Source of the DNA: Lathyrus oleraceus
Lineage: Eukaryota; Streptophyta; Magnoliopsida; Fabales; Fabaceae
DNA: 64,000 nucleotides
NCBI RefSeq assembly: GCF_024323335.1
Contig: NC_066584.1
Span: 421,891,319 to 421,955,318 of the forward strand
Reading direction: 5' to 3'
The translations under genes and the position numbers were made by a program. The notes below the pieces were generated by a model. The model did not search any database and was not told where the DNA came from. It saw nothing but the letters and a program-made list of their open reading frames with translations. Every line of letters begins with the position of its first letter. Position 1 is the first letter of the stretch. This document shows, one piece after another, positions 1 to 12,202 of the stretch.

Positions 1-1929
1 ACATCAAGATGCTTGATTCTCAAATCAATGCATTCTTCTAATCCCATAATACAGGCTTCGTACTCAGCCATATTATTCGTGCATTTGAAAGTTAGCCTTG
101 CTGTAAAAGGAATATGTGTGCCATGAGGAGTAATGATTACTGCCCCAATACCATTTCCGTACTGATTCACAATGCCATCAAACACCATCGTCCATCTGGA
201 ACCAGGTTTCGGACCTTCATCAAGTGTAGGCTCATCACAATCTTTCATTTTCAAATACAGAATCTCCTCGTCTGGGAAGTCGTACTGAACAGACTGATGA
301 TCTTCAATTGGCTAATGCGCTAAATGGTCAGCCAAGATACTACCTTTGATAGCTTTCTAAGCTCGATACTCGATATCATACTCAGATAACAACATCTGCC
401 AACGGGCAATCCTCCCAGTTAAAGCAGGCTTCTCGAAAATATACTTGATTGGATCCATTCTGGATATCAACCAAGTTGTATAATTTATCATGTACTGGCG
501 TAAACGCTTAGCAGCCCAAGCCAAAGCACAACACGTCTTCTCAAGCATAGAGTATCGAGACTCGCAATCAGTGAACTTCTTACTGAGGTAGTAGATAGCA
601 AATTCTTTCTTCTCTGATTCGTCTTGTTGACCAAGTACACAACCCATGGAGTCTTCAAGAACAGTCAGATACATGATCAGAGGTCTTCCTTCTACAGGCG
701 GAGACAAGATCGGAGGGTCAGACAGATACTCTTTGATACTGTCGAAAGCTTTCTAGCAATCCTCGGTCCAATCATGAGATTGATCTTTCCGGAGGAGCTT
801 GAATATCGGCGCACATGTGGCAGTCATGTGGGATATAAATCTGGAAATGTAGTTCAAGCGGCCAAGAAAACCTCGGACTTGCTTTTCAGTTTTGGGCGCA
901 GGCATCTCTTGTATTGCTTTGACCTTTGCAGGATCAACCTCAATACCTCTCTCGCTGACAACAAAACCCAACAACTTGCCGGAACGGACTCCAAATGTAC
1001 ATTTGTTCGAATTCAGACGAAGCTTATACTTCCTCAAACGCTGAAAAAGCTTCAACAAATGTTCAACATGTTCAACTTCTGTTCGGGACTTAACAATCAT
1101 ATCATCGACATAGACCTCTATCTCCTTGTGCATCATATCATGGAACAAGGTAGTCATAGCACGTTGATACGTGGCTCCGGCGTTCTTCAAACCGAAGGGC
1201 ATCACTCTATAATAGAATGTTCCCCAAGGTGTGATGAATGTTGTCTTCTCCATATCCTCGGGTGCCATCTTGATTTGATTATACCCGGAAAATCCGTTCA
1301 TAAACGAAAAGACTTTGAATTTAGTTGTATTGTCTACCAACATATTAATGTGTGGTAGAGGGAAATCATCTTTTGGACTAGCTTTATTCAAATCTCTGTA
1401 ATCAACACACATTCAGACTTTTCCGTCCTTCTTAGGCACTGGCACAATATTGGCCACCCATTGAGGATATGTAGAAGTCACCAGAAACCCTGCATCAATT
1501 TGCTTCTGAACTTCCTCTTTGATATTCACTGCCATATCTGGATGAGTTCTTTTGAGCTTCTGCTTCACAGGCACGCACTCAGGCTTCAAAGGCAGGAAAT
1601 GTTGCACAATATCTGTATCTAGACCCGGCATGTCTTCATACTACCAAGCAAAGATATCGGAATATTCTCGTAGCAGACTGATTAACCCCTTCTTGACAGA
1701 CTCTTCAAGGAGCGCCCCAATCTTCACCATACGAATACAATCTTCAGACCCCAAGTTGATTGTTTCCAGATCTTCGAGACGCGGCTGAATGATCTTCTTC
1801 TCGTGCTCAAGGAGACGGGAAATCTCATCAGGAATCCCTTCAACATCATCTTCCTCTGCCTCGAATACAGGGAATTCAAAATTGGGAGATGGCGTTGGAT
1901 CATTATGTTCAATGGGTTTTAGAGTCAAC
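1..1929 (-). pseudogene. pol: Og-A pol exon 2: reverse transcriptase, RNase H and start of second RNase H
   Basis: One reading frame with five in-frame stops (1641-1643, 1413-1415, 753-755, 357-359, 312-314). In order it encodes an acidic linker, a Ty3/gypsy reverse transcriptase, its RNase H (TRYS/CESRYS-type core) and the start of an archaeal-type second RNase H, which is cut by the window edge. The YVDD catalytic motif is present, but the upstream catalytic Asp in the FMDGFSGYNQI block is Asn here (FMNGFSGYNQ). Several stops fit C-to-T change of CAG or CGA when compared with Og-D. The frame joins gag-pro only if the intron at 1930-2175 is removed. As it stands it cannot give an active enzyme. 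Confidence 0.9.
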
Positions 1930-2175
1930 CTGCATCATGTTTTTGGATAATAAAAACTTTAGAATTTAAACAAGCAAATCATTATGCAGATGAAAAGATT
2001 TCTTTTATTCTTGTTTTTAGGGTTTTTTGTGATCACCGATTTCATGCAAAAGAAAAAAGTGAAAACAAATGGAAAAACAAATGTTTAACAATGCATTGTA
2101 TATATGATGCCGACAATGTCATCACTTCTCCTTTTGGCATGGGAGAATGGTTTTGAAACAAAGTGAACAAATTAC
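1930..2175 (-). other. Og-A putative intron between protease and reverse transcriptase
   Basis: On the minus strand the segment begins GTAATT and ends ATGCAG, is AT-rich and 246 nt long. It contains the gag-pro stop codon (2172-2174). Joining its flanks keeps one frame, with phase 2, from the protease tail into the RT linker. Spliced introns at this place are known for Ogre elements. Og-D has the same arrangement at 54420-54688. Confidence 0.75.
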
Positions 2176-5100
2176 GCTGACTTATGAATGACCGTAGGAA
2201 CATCCACAACGACCCAATTGTGGCAGATCCCGCCAGGGATAACAAAATTGTTCAAATCTTCTGCATCCTCTTCCAAGATAGCAGCAGCTTCCTCAACTTG
2301 ATCGGCATGGATGAAACCTCCACTCTTGAACAGTCCTTTCTCATTAAAGACCCCAGAAGAATAGCCAATGCCAGCCCGGGATTTATTATCTTCAAGCTCA
2401 ATCATCTTCCCTAAACCAGCGATTGTACCACATTCGATGGCCAGTTTCGCATCACGATATGAAGCAAATGAAGGAGACTTCTTCTCAATCGGCTCAGCTA
2501 TAGACAAAGCTTGGAAAGGCGTTCAAACTTCATCCTCAGCATCAATATATGAGAAAGAAGACAAGTGGATAACCAGGAGAGCCTTTTCTCCCCCTACCAC
2601 AACCAGTTTCTTATTCTTGACGAATTTCAGCTTCTGGTGTAGGGTGGATGTCACGGCGCCAACCTCGTGAATCCATGGTCTACCAAGGAGACAGCTATAA
2701 GATGGGTGGATATCCATAACCTGAAAGGTGACTTGGAAATCACTTGGTCCAATCTTGATTGGGAGATCAACTTCCCCAATCACGGTCTTACGCGACCCAT
2801 CGAAAGCTTTCACAACAACACCACTCTGCCTCATGGGAGGCCCCTGATATAACAATCTCGAAAGAGTGGTCTTCAGCAATACATTCAAAGATGACCCAGT
2901 GTCCACCAGCACGTTGGACATGGCGTCAGTCTTGCAATTCATGGAAATATGTAAAGCCATGTTGTGGTCTCTTCCCTCCTTAGGGAGATCAGCGTCACAG
3001 AAACTCAAAGTGTTGCAAGCAGTAATGTTTGCAACTATATTGTCAAACTGTTCAATAGTGACGTCGTGATCGACATAAGCCAAGTCCAATACTTTCTGCA
3101 GAGCCTCCCTATGGGGTTCTGAATTTAGAAGCAAAGATAGCACGGAGATCTTGGACGGCGTTTGTAGAAGCTGGTCTACAACGTTGTACTCACTCTTCTT
3201 GATGAGCCTCAGCATCTCATCACAGTCTTCATTCATAATGCCACTCGGGCCAACAGAAGAAGTAGGAGTCTTTTGTACAGAGGAGGGTTTAGCAACAGCA
3301 AGTTTCGGGTTCGGAACATTCACTGCAGTCCCAACCGGATGCACAACAGTATCAGCAACAACGGGAGGCTTCGGGGGTGCAGAAAACACACGACCACTAC
3401 GGGTCAACCCGCTCACATCAGCAATGTTTACCACAGAAGTTGAAGGCAACGACACTTCTTTCCCATCTTCAACAGCAACTGGATTATAGTGGAAGGGAAT
3501 AGCTCTATCTGAAGCATAAGGCATAGGGCCTGCAGGCTTGATCACCAAAGAAGGAGAGACCTTCTGCTTGCTACCATCATAACGGATGACAACAGGCTCA
3601 GGAATCTTGAACACAGGAGAAATCACATTTACTTCTGGTTCATCTTCATCAACATTTCTGTTTTGAAGAATCTCAATAGTCCCCTCATCCAACAGCTCTT
3701 GAATCTCTCTGCGCACTTGGCGGCAACCCAAACGATTGACAGAGCAGATACGGCATTTATCATGGTCGTGCTCCATATGACTATAATCACACAGCAGACG
3801 ATGCAACTCAACCAATGACTGTCGAATATGGCTTACATATTTGACTTTATATTTGCCAGGGCAACCCTGGACCATGTTAACCGACTTCCCATGCTCGGGC
3901 AATGGGTTCTTCGTAACATTGGGGCCTGAGTCCTCAAAGCTCAGAATGCCGCACCGTATAAGGTCTTGCACTTTAGTCTTCAACGGATAGCAGTTTTCTA
4001 TATTGTGACCGGGAACACCGGAATGATAAACACAATGCTGGTCGGGCTTGTACCATCACTGCGGGTTAGAAGGTACAGACGGAGGATCCCTCAGGGTAAT
4101 CAGTTTCCGCTCTATTAAAGAGGGATATAGCTCAGCGTATGACATAGGAATAGGATCGAAAGTGATCTTCTTCCTTTCATAATTCAAATTAGCCTGGTTA
4201 CTGTTGTCACGAGGCTGGTAAGCCTGTTGCTGTGGGCGATGTTGCTGTTGATACTGAGGTTGTTGCTGATTATGCTGATTGTTGTCTCTGAAGACAGGTG
4301 CTATGTGAGCCACCTGATGCTGGTTGCTGGCATGATGCACAGGCTTCCTCTTGGCAGAGGGTCTTCTAGGTTTAGCATGGGATTGCACAGCATGTGCCTC
4401 CCCATCCTTCTTCTTAAACGCCCCATATCGTTTAGAAGAGCCTTCATCCTTAGTCAACCTTCCTTCCCGGACTCCTTCCTCCAATCGCATCGCCATGTTC
4501 ACCATCTCGGTGAAATCAGAGGGAGCACTAGCTGCCAGCTCTCGCCACCTCTGGGCGTACTCCTTAAATGTCTCTTATTCCTTCTGGGACATAGCTCTGA
4601 GTTGATCACGGTCAGGAGCCATATCCACATTATATTTGTATTGCTTGACGAAGGCTTCGCCAAGATCGTTGAAGGAACGGATGTTTGCACTATCAAGGCT
4701 CATATACCAACGAAGAGCTGCACCAGACAAACTATTCTGAAAATAATGAATCAGCAACTGATTATTATCTGTTTGAGTAGACATTTTCCTGGCATACATA
4801 ACCAGGTGGCTGAGCGGGCAGGTGTTCCCCTTATACTTCTCAAAGTCAGGGACTTTGAATTTGACGGGAATCTTAACACCGGGAACCAAGCATAATTCAG
4901 CAGCAGACTTGCCGAACAAATCTTTCCCTCGGAGGGTCTTCAATTCCTTGCGGAGTTCAAGGAATTGGTCGTTCATCGCATCCATCTTTTCATTAACATC
5001 TGGGCCCTCAGACGGCTCAGATGATAGATGGTGTCGTCTACCCTGGGAGTGGTATGCACAACAGGAGGAGGCATCGCAAGGACCGGGCTAGATGCCGGCA

Positions 5101-5362
5101 TGGAAGCAAATGTAGGAGCTGGAATATCTGGCATAAAACATGGAGGCATACCCCACGGAAACCCGGCTGGCATGGCATGCACGAAATAGGCACTGGCAGC
5201 TGGCACTGTCGACGAAGCAACCTCAGAAATAACAGTCCTCTGGGGAGGAGTTGCAGGCGGTGGAGACGGTTGATTCTGGGCAGCTAAGAATTGCTCCATC
5301 AGAGCACTCAGTCTAGCGACCTCTTCCTTCAGCTCTCGGTTCTCTTGTTCAAGTTGATCCAT
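2176..5362 (-). pseudogene. gag-pro: Og-A gag-protease, broken
   Basis: Starts at an ATG (5362) in front of a short leucine coiled coil, then a Pro/Ala/Met-rich stretch, the retrotransposon gag domain, a Gln-rich basic region, a C-x2-H-x5-H-x4-C knuckle and an aspartic protease with DTGS at 2892-2903. The open frame continues upstream to 5467 without an ATG. Lesions: a 1-bp deletion near 5023 relative to Og-D; stop TAA at 4575-4577, where two small compensating indels are seen; an 87-nt in-frame deletion near 4530 inside the gag domain; stops at 4056-4058 and 2523-2525. The protein would form the particle and process the polyprotein; this copy cannot make it whole. Confidence 0.9.
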
Positions 5363-5661
5363 CACTCTTGCAGAATTAGCTCGGGTGTAATTCCAATGAG
5401 TCAGCTTGTCTTCAAAATAAATGAAGAGCACAGAGTTAGGCCACAGACAAGAAGACCAGAACAACACCTGCTTATGCGAGATGATGCATGCAATGCTTGT
5501 GCATATGCTTTGTTTTATTTCAAGGAACTTTTAGGGTTCTATTTGCAAATTTTGAAATATTAAACATTTAATAGCATATGGAAAAATATCTCATCAAATA
5601 TATTCGAGACAAAGAAGTACAGCATTATTGATCATTACAAGGGAAAAGGAAAATAATCATC

Positions 5662-7110
5662 CTATGGATCCCTAGAAGCTCGAGATGCTAGAAGACGAGA
5701 TACACAAAGCCTCTTGATCTCTCTCTCGTATGCTGCTTCCATATCCGCTTTCTCCTTAGGAAGTCGATCATACTTCCTCTTCCAGAATTTGGAAGACTGA
5801 GGAAGCAGAGAAGTCCAGGTATCATTCGGATCATCTATCACCCGATGCTCGAGGAATTCGATCAGAGCGTCCTTTTCCTTAAGTTGTTGAAGAAACTCTT
5901 CTCTTTCACGGATCCAGGCACGTGAAAGGTCTTCTTCTCTCAACTCCTCTACACCTTGGTTAGGGAGGGTTGAAGGCCCAACCACATCCAACGGTGTAGG
6001 TCTCGGATAATCATATGGCATAAGATATTCAGAGGCTCTCTGCTTGACCCAAGAAGTATACGGCTCCAAAGCTATGCAGTTCTTCGGACCCAACTCACTT
6101 CTACCCTTCTTGTGAATCTTGCGCCAAGCGCGGACCATCCTGGCTTTCAGACCTTGGGGATCTTTACCCTCCTGAAAGAACACACTTTCTAACAGAATAT
6201 TATGAGGTTTATCCTTTAGGGGGAACCCAAGCTGACGACATGCTAAGATAGGGTTGTAGTTGATCCCACCACATGTACCAAGAAGAGGCACATTAGGGAA
6301 TTCACCACAACAATCAATGATCTGAATTGTATCATACACGCGATCATACCAAGAGATATCGTCATTAGTGAGAGACATAAGTCTCGTGGACCACCGTAGA
6401 CATCCCTTGTTCTCCTTGAAAGCGACCATCTGCGGTAAGTGAGAAATAAACCACTTATACAATAGAGGCAAACAGCACACAATAGCTCCTCCACCCTTTG
6501 CATTCCTCAGATGCAAAGAGAAATAGGTATCACCCAACAGAGTAGGAACGGGATTAAGAACAGAAAAGATCCTAATGGCGTTCACATCCACAAATTTGTC
6601 GATGTTGGGGAACAATACCAAACCATAGATAAGCAGCATGAATAAAGCCTCAAAGGCATCCTCACTCATGGCCTTCCCATAAACGGTAGCTTGAGCGATG
6701 AGGAAATCAGAAGGAAGACCCTGAATTCCACCTTTGGTGGTCATATGCGCTTCAATCAGTGATTCATCTATGTGCAACAAGTCTGCGATCTCTCGAGAAG
6801 TCAGAATACTCTCTAAGCCACTGAACGACACCTGATCCAAAATAGGGATACCCACAAGATGAGCATACTCCTCAAGCGTAGGCAACAGCTGAAAGGTCGG
6901 AAAAGAGAAGCAATGATACAGAGGATCATAAAACTGCGCCAAAATACTCATCAACCCTTCATCAACCTGAGTAGTCAACAGAGGCAGAAGCTTCCCATAA
7001 CGAGCTTTGAAACCCAAGGGATCTAATACATAAGATGTCAGATTCCTTAACTCTTTCAGATCGGGTTGTCGAAAGCTGTACTTCTTTGTATGCCTTTTTG
7101 GTCTTTCCAT
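5662..7110 (-). CDS. Og-A ORF1 protein, function unknown
   Basis: A 482-codon uninterrupted frame. Open sequence extends to 7212, but the first ATG is at 7110, and Og-D has an ATG at the same place. The protein is soluble-looking, with no signal peptide or membrane segment. Conserved blocks shared with the ORF1 of Og-D and Og-C include FVDVNAIRIF, a PTLLGD..YFSLH stretch, LLYKWF and GGINYNP. The last 110 residues are charged and look coiled-coil forming. ORF1 upstream of gag is a hallmark of Ogre. It resembles plant-mobile-domain or DUF7745-type proteins, from memory and unchecked. Its role is not established. It is intact although the neighbouring gag-pol is heavily mutated. Confidence 0.85.
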   Translation of the reverse strand: MERPKRHTKKYSFRQPDLKELRNLTSYVLDPLGFKARYGKLLPLLTTQVDEGLMSILAQFYDPLYHCFSFPTFQLLPTLEEYAHLVGIPILDQVSFSGLESILTSREIADLLHIDESLIEAHMTTKGGIQGLPSDFLIAQATVYGKAMSEDAFEALFMLLIYGLVLFPNIDKFVDVNAIRIFSVLNPVPTLLGDTYFSLHLRNAKGGGAIVCCLPLLYKWFISHLPQMVAFKENKGCLRWSTRLMSLTNDDISWYDRVYDTIQIIDCCGEFPNVPLLGTCGGINYNPILACRQLGFPLKDKPHNILLESVFFQEGKDPQGLKARMVRAWRKIHKKGRSELGPKNCIALEPYTSWVKQRASEYLMPYDYPRPTPLDVVGPSTLPNQGVEELREEDLSRAWIREREEFLQQLKEKDALIEFLEHRVIDDPNDTWTSLLPQSSKFWKRKYDRLPKEKADMEAAYEREIKRLCVSRLLASRASRDP

Positions 7111-8107
7111 GTCTGAAAATTTTTCAAATAAACCCTTTAAGTTCCTTGAAAATTTTCTGATTTTTCTGATGACATGAATGCAGATGAATGCATGAATGTA
7201 TGAATGCAGCAATCACACTCAAGGATCAACCAAATCACAGCAGACAAAGGTCATGGGAAAGCTCATAGTATCCTTAATATCAATCATCCATTTTGGTGGA
7301 TTATAGTTTTCACCTTATCAACACCCAAGTTCCATTGATATTAACGATACATGAACCGGCTCAATCATCCTTAATATCAATCATCCATTTTGGTGGATTA
7401 TGGTTTTCACCTTATCAACACCCAAGTTCCATTGATATTAAGGATGTCTGAACGACTCAACCATGAATCACGGGTTTGTTGAGAGTCACGAGCATGGAGT
7501 CTCGGTTAAGAACCACCCAAAGGGAGTGTACTAGGGTTTAAACCTGCCGAACATGTTCTACAAGAGGTTCCCATAGTCATCATCCCATCTTTCGAATATT
7601 ATCGGAGGAACGAATACTCGTATTCCAAAAATATTCTCAAGAGAGACTCTTATGATTGTAGTATCGCGTAACAATCGCATCAGATCTTACATCTAAACGA
7701 CCTCCGCACTACGTCCTAAAAAGAGGCCAAGATGGGCTTGGTAAACTAAGGTCCTTGGCTTCTAAGGCACATGATTGAAAGAATAATGCCTAACCACAAA
7801 TAACTTATGTGACATTATTAATCCAACATGACCTCCACCAAGTGAATGGACTCGCAAGTCAACTTGCTAAGGAATACTCCACACAAGTCGACGAGACTAT
7901 GCCATTCTCCTATCCTAAGGTGCACTCGAGTTCGGGTATAGAACTCATCTCACAGAGATCACCAAGCAAACAGCAATTGTATATCAAGCAATTCAATCAT
8001 TACAATCAATACAGTAATCCAAAATTGTACAAAAATATGTCATATAACAAATAAACAATATCATACAACAAGGGTGAAAAGTAGGAAAAACCACCAAGGA
8101 GATAGTG
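7111..8107 (-). other. Og-A 5' UTR between PBS and ORF1
   Basis: About 1 kb without a supported gene. The one notable structure is the pair of inverted repeats at 7270-7445. The open frame at 7809-8054 is on the opposite strand and has no support. The sequence corresponds closely to 38027-39032 of Og-D. Confidence 0.8.
7270..7445. repeat. Two tandem inverted-repeat units in Og-A 5' UTR
   Basis: Each unit is about 79 bp, and unit starts are 97 bp apart. Unit 1 has 15-bp arms at 7270-7284 and 7334-7348 with one mismatch. Unit 2 has 15-bp arms at 7367-7381 and 7431-7445 (ATCCTTAATATCAAT and its exact complement). The loops carry a near-identical 50-nt sequence. The arrangement recurs in Og-D. 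Confidence 0.85.
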
Positions 8108-8125
8108 TCCCCAGCAGAGTCGCCA
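8108..8125 (-). other. Og-A primer binding site (tRNA-Arg type)
   Basis: Minus strand reads TGGCGACTCTGCTGGGGA, six bases inside the LTR end at 8132. It starts with TGG, as expected for pairing with a tRNA CCA end. It is identical to the Og-D PBS and to the tRNA-Arg-type PBS known for Ogre. Confidence 0.9.
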
Positions 8126-8196
8126 CTTTTCTGTAGCGGTGTATTCATCACTTTATGATTCATTGACTAAATCAAAAGCAAAGCATACAAAGAATC

Positions 8197-8206
8197 GAGT
8201 CGCCAC
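8197..8206 (-). other. PBS-like decamer in U5 of Og-A
   Basis: Minus strand reads GTGGCGACTC, identical to the first part of the PBS region (8117-8126) and lying 80 bp from it inside the LTR. The same spacing is seen in Og-D. Confidence 0.7.
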
Positions 8207-9154
8207 CGCACTTTTATTTATCCAAAGGAATGGCTAAAAAGCGAACAAAAGCCTAAGAAGTTTTACACATAGAAAACTAATGAAAAGATCAGAGATCTGG
8301 GTAAGGGGTTAATTACGCAATGGGAAGGTGTTAGGCACCCAAAACGTCCTAGGTACTCCTAGGGAGCCCTTTTCACAACTTGTTGTACGGAATGTTATTT
8401 GTTTATGAAATATTTATTGTGCAAACATGGATTGAAGGGATGAGAAAAGAATATACAAGTTATTATTTTTTGTGTTTGAACGGATGAACCCGTTGCCTAC
8501 GTGCTTTTCCATGGAAGATAAGGATCAAAACGCCGTAGTTCGGCTAAAAGATTTCCAAAATATGAGTGGATTTATTTTAAACAAAAGCCCCAAGGTTTTT
8601 CGTTATCCACGGGAGAAAACTCAACCTATACAAACAACAAGTCCACCATGTGAGAAAAGCTTCAACTTGCTAGTGAGGGGTTAACCCTATAATAAGCAAG
8701 GAAGTCTTACAATTCAATCACTAAGGACAAAAGGTGAGATTAACATCAACCAACTAGGATAAATCAAACCTATGGCTAATGTATGAAAACTTATCAAGAA
8801 TGGACAAAGCCACAAAACAATTGAATGAGTGAAATTAACCAATTAGGATTATTCACAAAAGTGGTCAAGATATGATTAGAATTCAATTCAAAAGAAGTAT
8901 TATGAAAATGAAGTTTGAAAAATCAAAGGCCTAAGGCCTAGGTTTCTAATTTGAAAACAAATGAAGATGTTTGCACAATAGTTTTCAAGTTTTGGATTAA
9001 CATGCAAATGGAGGTTTAAAGAAACAAAAGGTGGGAGGGTTAGGAAGTAAAACTTCTTAGATGTTCACCTCTTGAGATCATATATAGATGATTCAAGTGA
9101 TTCCTTTGGAATAGACAACAATGCAATAAGCAAATAACAAGATGGATAAAGTAA

Positions 9155-9640
9155 ATGGATACCGGATGCCAATCAATGGACTTATTCCAATCTAACAAAA
9201 CAAAATGGATACCGGATGCCAATCAATGGACTTATTCCAATCTCCTAAAACAAAGATGGATACCAGATGCCAATCAATGGACTTACACCAATCTCCTAAA
9301 ACAAAGAGAAACATGGATACCAAATGCCAATCAATGGACTTATACTAGTCTCACAAAACAAAATGGATACCGGATGCCAATCAATGGACTTATTCCAATC
9401 TCCTAAAGCAAAGAGCAAACATGGATACCAGATGCCAATCAATGGACTTATACTAGTCTCACAAAACCAAGAAACAGGGATACCAGATGCCAATCAATGG
9501 ACTTATACTAGTCTCACAAAACCAAGAAACAAGGATACCAGATGCCAATCAATGGACTTATACTAGTCTCACAAAACCAAGAAACAAGGATACCAAATGC
9601 CAATCAATGGACTTATACTAGTCTCCTACCATATCATAGG
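9155..9640. repeat. LTR minisatellite, about nine units of 50-58 bp
   Basis: The unit core ATGGATACCGGATGCCAATC followed by AATGGACTTAT recurs with starts near 9155, 9205, 9256, 9313, 9363, 9421, 9476, 9530 and 9585. Units differ mainly in the linker (AAACAAAG / AAACCAAGAAAC). The repeats create long but meaningless open frames on both strands. Diverged counterparts lie at 36590-36990 and 19321-19476. Confidence 0.9.
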
Positions 9641-12193
9641 AAACAACTGCCAATCAATGGACTTATGCTTGCGTCCTCCATGGACAAAAACACAATGTCA
9701 CAAAGTAATGAACAATGATTATGAAATGACATACAAGCAATGATGATACATGCACCAAGGCACACATAAGCAAATATGCACAGATGAATCAAGTAATCAA
9801 ACAAACAAGTCAATTAGCACACACTATACACAATCAATTAGGCTCAAGCAAGGTTAAGCTTTACAGCCAACTGGAATGGGGTATTTTGAGCTCTTAACCC
9901 TAACATTGAGAGTTAGGGTGAAGCAGATGAAAAGGAGATGAGGGGTGTGCCTCATAGCTCTTATCCCTGGTCAGGGAGAACTTTGATCAATGGAAAGTGT
10001 GGGAGTTCAGAAAGTTGGAACTCTTCTCCCCAAATGGACTCTATAAGATCTTGGGTTATTATTCACCATGCATCAACACAAGGTGTGAGCAAGGTGAATG
10101 ACACACTGAGTAGCAGGAGATGGATTACACATCTCTTTTATCTGCCAATTGCCTCAGAAGAGGACTTTACCTGCTTGGCACAAAATTAAACAAGCACAAA
10201 CATTGCCTCTTAAGGAGGGCTTCAGACAGGTGCCTACCAATAACAGTAGATCTTCCAGACTACATGAAGATTAGAGATTATACCTAAGTGGTTAAGCAAC
10301 CAAGCAAAAGCAAAGTTCAAATGAACTTAAAGCAACTTAGGTACCTGTGGAAACACTAAACAAATCAGTACAACACTCAGACAAACAGACAATAGTCAAT
10401 AAGCAACAGATGATCTCAATGTACAAAATGTGTAAGCCATAAGGCAAACTCAAATGAGTTAGCATCAACCTATAAAACACACAAGTCTTAGTAATCAAGA
10501 GCAAACATCAACAAACACATGATGAAGCATCATCAACTATGGAACTTGGATGCTTAAACCTGAAATCAAAGCTCAAATGTAAGCAACAAACCACTAGGTC
10601 AAAGCCTAGGGTCAAAGATGGAGAAAAAATTCAAAACAGGGGCTGAAATTTAACACAAAGTAATTTCACACACATATTGACATATCCTAAAAAGGCTCAC
10701 ATCACAATCAATCACCAAAAGCATTTCATGATCAAAAGAAGTTCAAGGCAATTTCAAAGCTCATATGTGATCAACATGAATGAAAAATTCAAATCAAAAC
10801 AGAAATGATTCAAATAAATCTGAAACAAATCATGCACATTCAGGACATCTAACCTGATCAACATACAAAAAATTAGGGGAATCAGAGATCATTTGGCATG
10901 GAAATCACATTGTACAAGTTGAACATTCAAAGGTGTGACACAAATTGTCACACCAAGCTAACACAAGCATAAAACAGAAATGGTAATTGAGAAAAATGTC
11001 AAACCAAAACCAAAATGTCCATCAATGTGTCTAGATTCATCATGCAAAATTTCAAGTTCATTGGATAAGAAACAAGCATTTCACAACAAGATAAACAAGG
11101 CAAGGTCAAAAATGCATATGTACTCAATCATCCTAGAACAAATTATTTTTCCAGCCAGCCACAACTTGCAAATTCATGCTCATAAAAAACTAGACAGAAT
11201 AAGGAGCATTTTGCAAAAAATTGAGATCAAATTGGATCAATTTTCAATTTGTTATGATTTTTCTAAGTTCATTAAAATAATTGAAGTCAAAATGGACATA
11301 GCATGTAAAAATGGGAGGGAAACATGAAAAATGGCAAGGCAGTTTGAAAAGTTCCGTCGCTCAGTATCGAACAGAGCACACATTCAAATTTGGCGCGCCA
11401 ACCTAAAACGACCATGTTTTGGTCTTAAACCCTAAACCTGCGCGTTTCCAGAATTCGTAACTAATCCTATGAACATTTCGTAGCAAAATCCTAGCAAAGT
11501 CATAGCGAATCTGGAAACGCTATGAACTTCATAGGTTGAAGATGAAGATCATGATGATCTTCATGCGAATTTCCAGAAAATCACAAAATGTTCCAGAATC
11601 CAACCAAAATTATACCATTCGAATCATCATCACATGCACACGCAAGATCCATAAACAATTCATGCAAAAACATCAAAACAAGTTCGGATCGAAGAGAATC
11701 ATTTCAACATGTCAAATATTCAATCATCCATAACTAACTCAAAACAGCACCAAATCACATGATTCAAAGCTCATATTCATCAGGACAACAAGATCCACAA
11801 CAATATCCTAATGAATTCAAGAATTATTGAGATCGAATCCTGACCTCTTGAAGAACAGCCAGCTGGAATCGTGTGCTAAAGCTCAGCAAGGACTCAAATC
11901 TCCTCTATGATGCTTGTTGAAGTGATTGATGATGAATTTGAAGCTCAAGTATGCACGAATCCAGCTAAATTTGCAAATTCTATGGATGCTTCAAGCTTTG
12001 AATCTGGTTCAATATGGCACGATTTGCTTTGATTCCACGTCCAATCTTGCTCAACAATGCTTCATGAGCATGAATCAATCAGTAGAAAATGTTCTTGTGT
12101 GAAGAATTTGGAAAAAAAATTGAGAGAAATTTTTTGATGATTTTTGAATCTAGATCTGAAAATGAATTTATGATGAATGCAGTTATGATTAAC

Positions 12194-12202
12194 AATATAT
12201 AT
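12194..12202 (-). promoter_or_regulatory. Putative TATA box of the Og-A LTR
   Basis: Minus strand ATATATATT, about 1.12 kb from the LTR start. It lies in a block homologous to the Og-D TATA box at 33881. The position fits a U3 of about 1.1 kb. Confidence 0.5.

Noticed and set aside
624..1358. 244-codon plus-strand open frame, and similar ones at 4227-4895, 26589-27515 and 31404-31772
   Set aside because: Antisense shadows of RT, gag, pol and ORF1 with good motifs on the minus strand.
8108..8125. Fragment of a tRNA gene
   Set aside because: Only the 18 bases complementary to a tRNA 3' end are present, in PBS position next to an LTR.
9155..9566. Overlapping long open frames encoding repeated MDTGCQSMDL- or ANQWTYTSL-type peptides
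   Set aside because: They follow the LTR minisatellite on both strands; the unit lacks stops by chance and there is no start context or homology.
9155..9640. CRISPR-like regular repeats
   Set aside because: Units are directly tandem without unique spacers and belong to a plant LTR.
10980..11733. Open frames in the middle of the Og-A LTR as possible host genes
   Set aside because: They lie wholly inside LTR sequence, are AT-rich and show no conserved motif.
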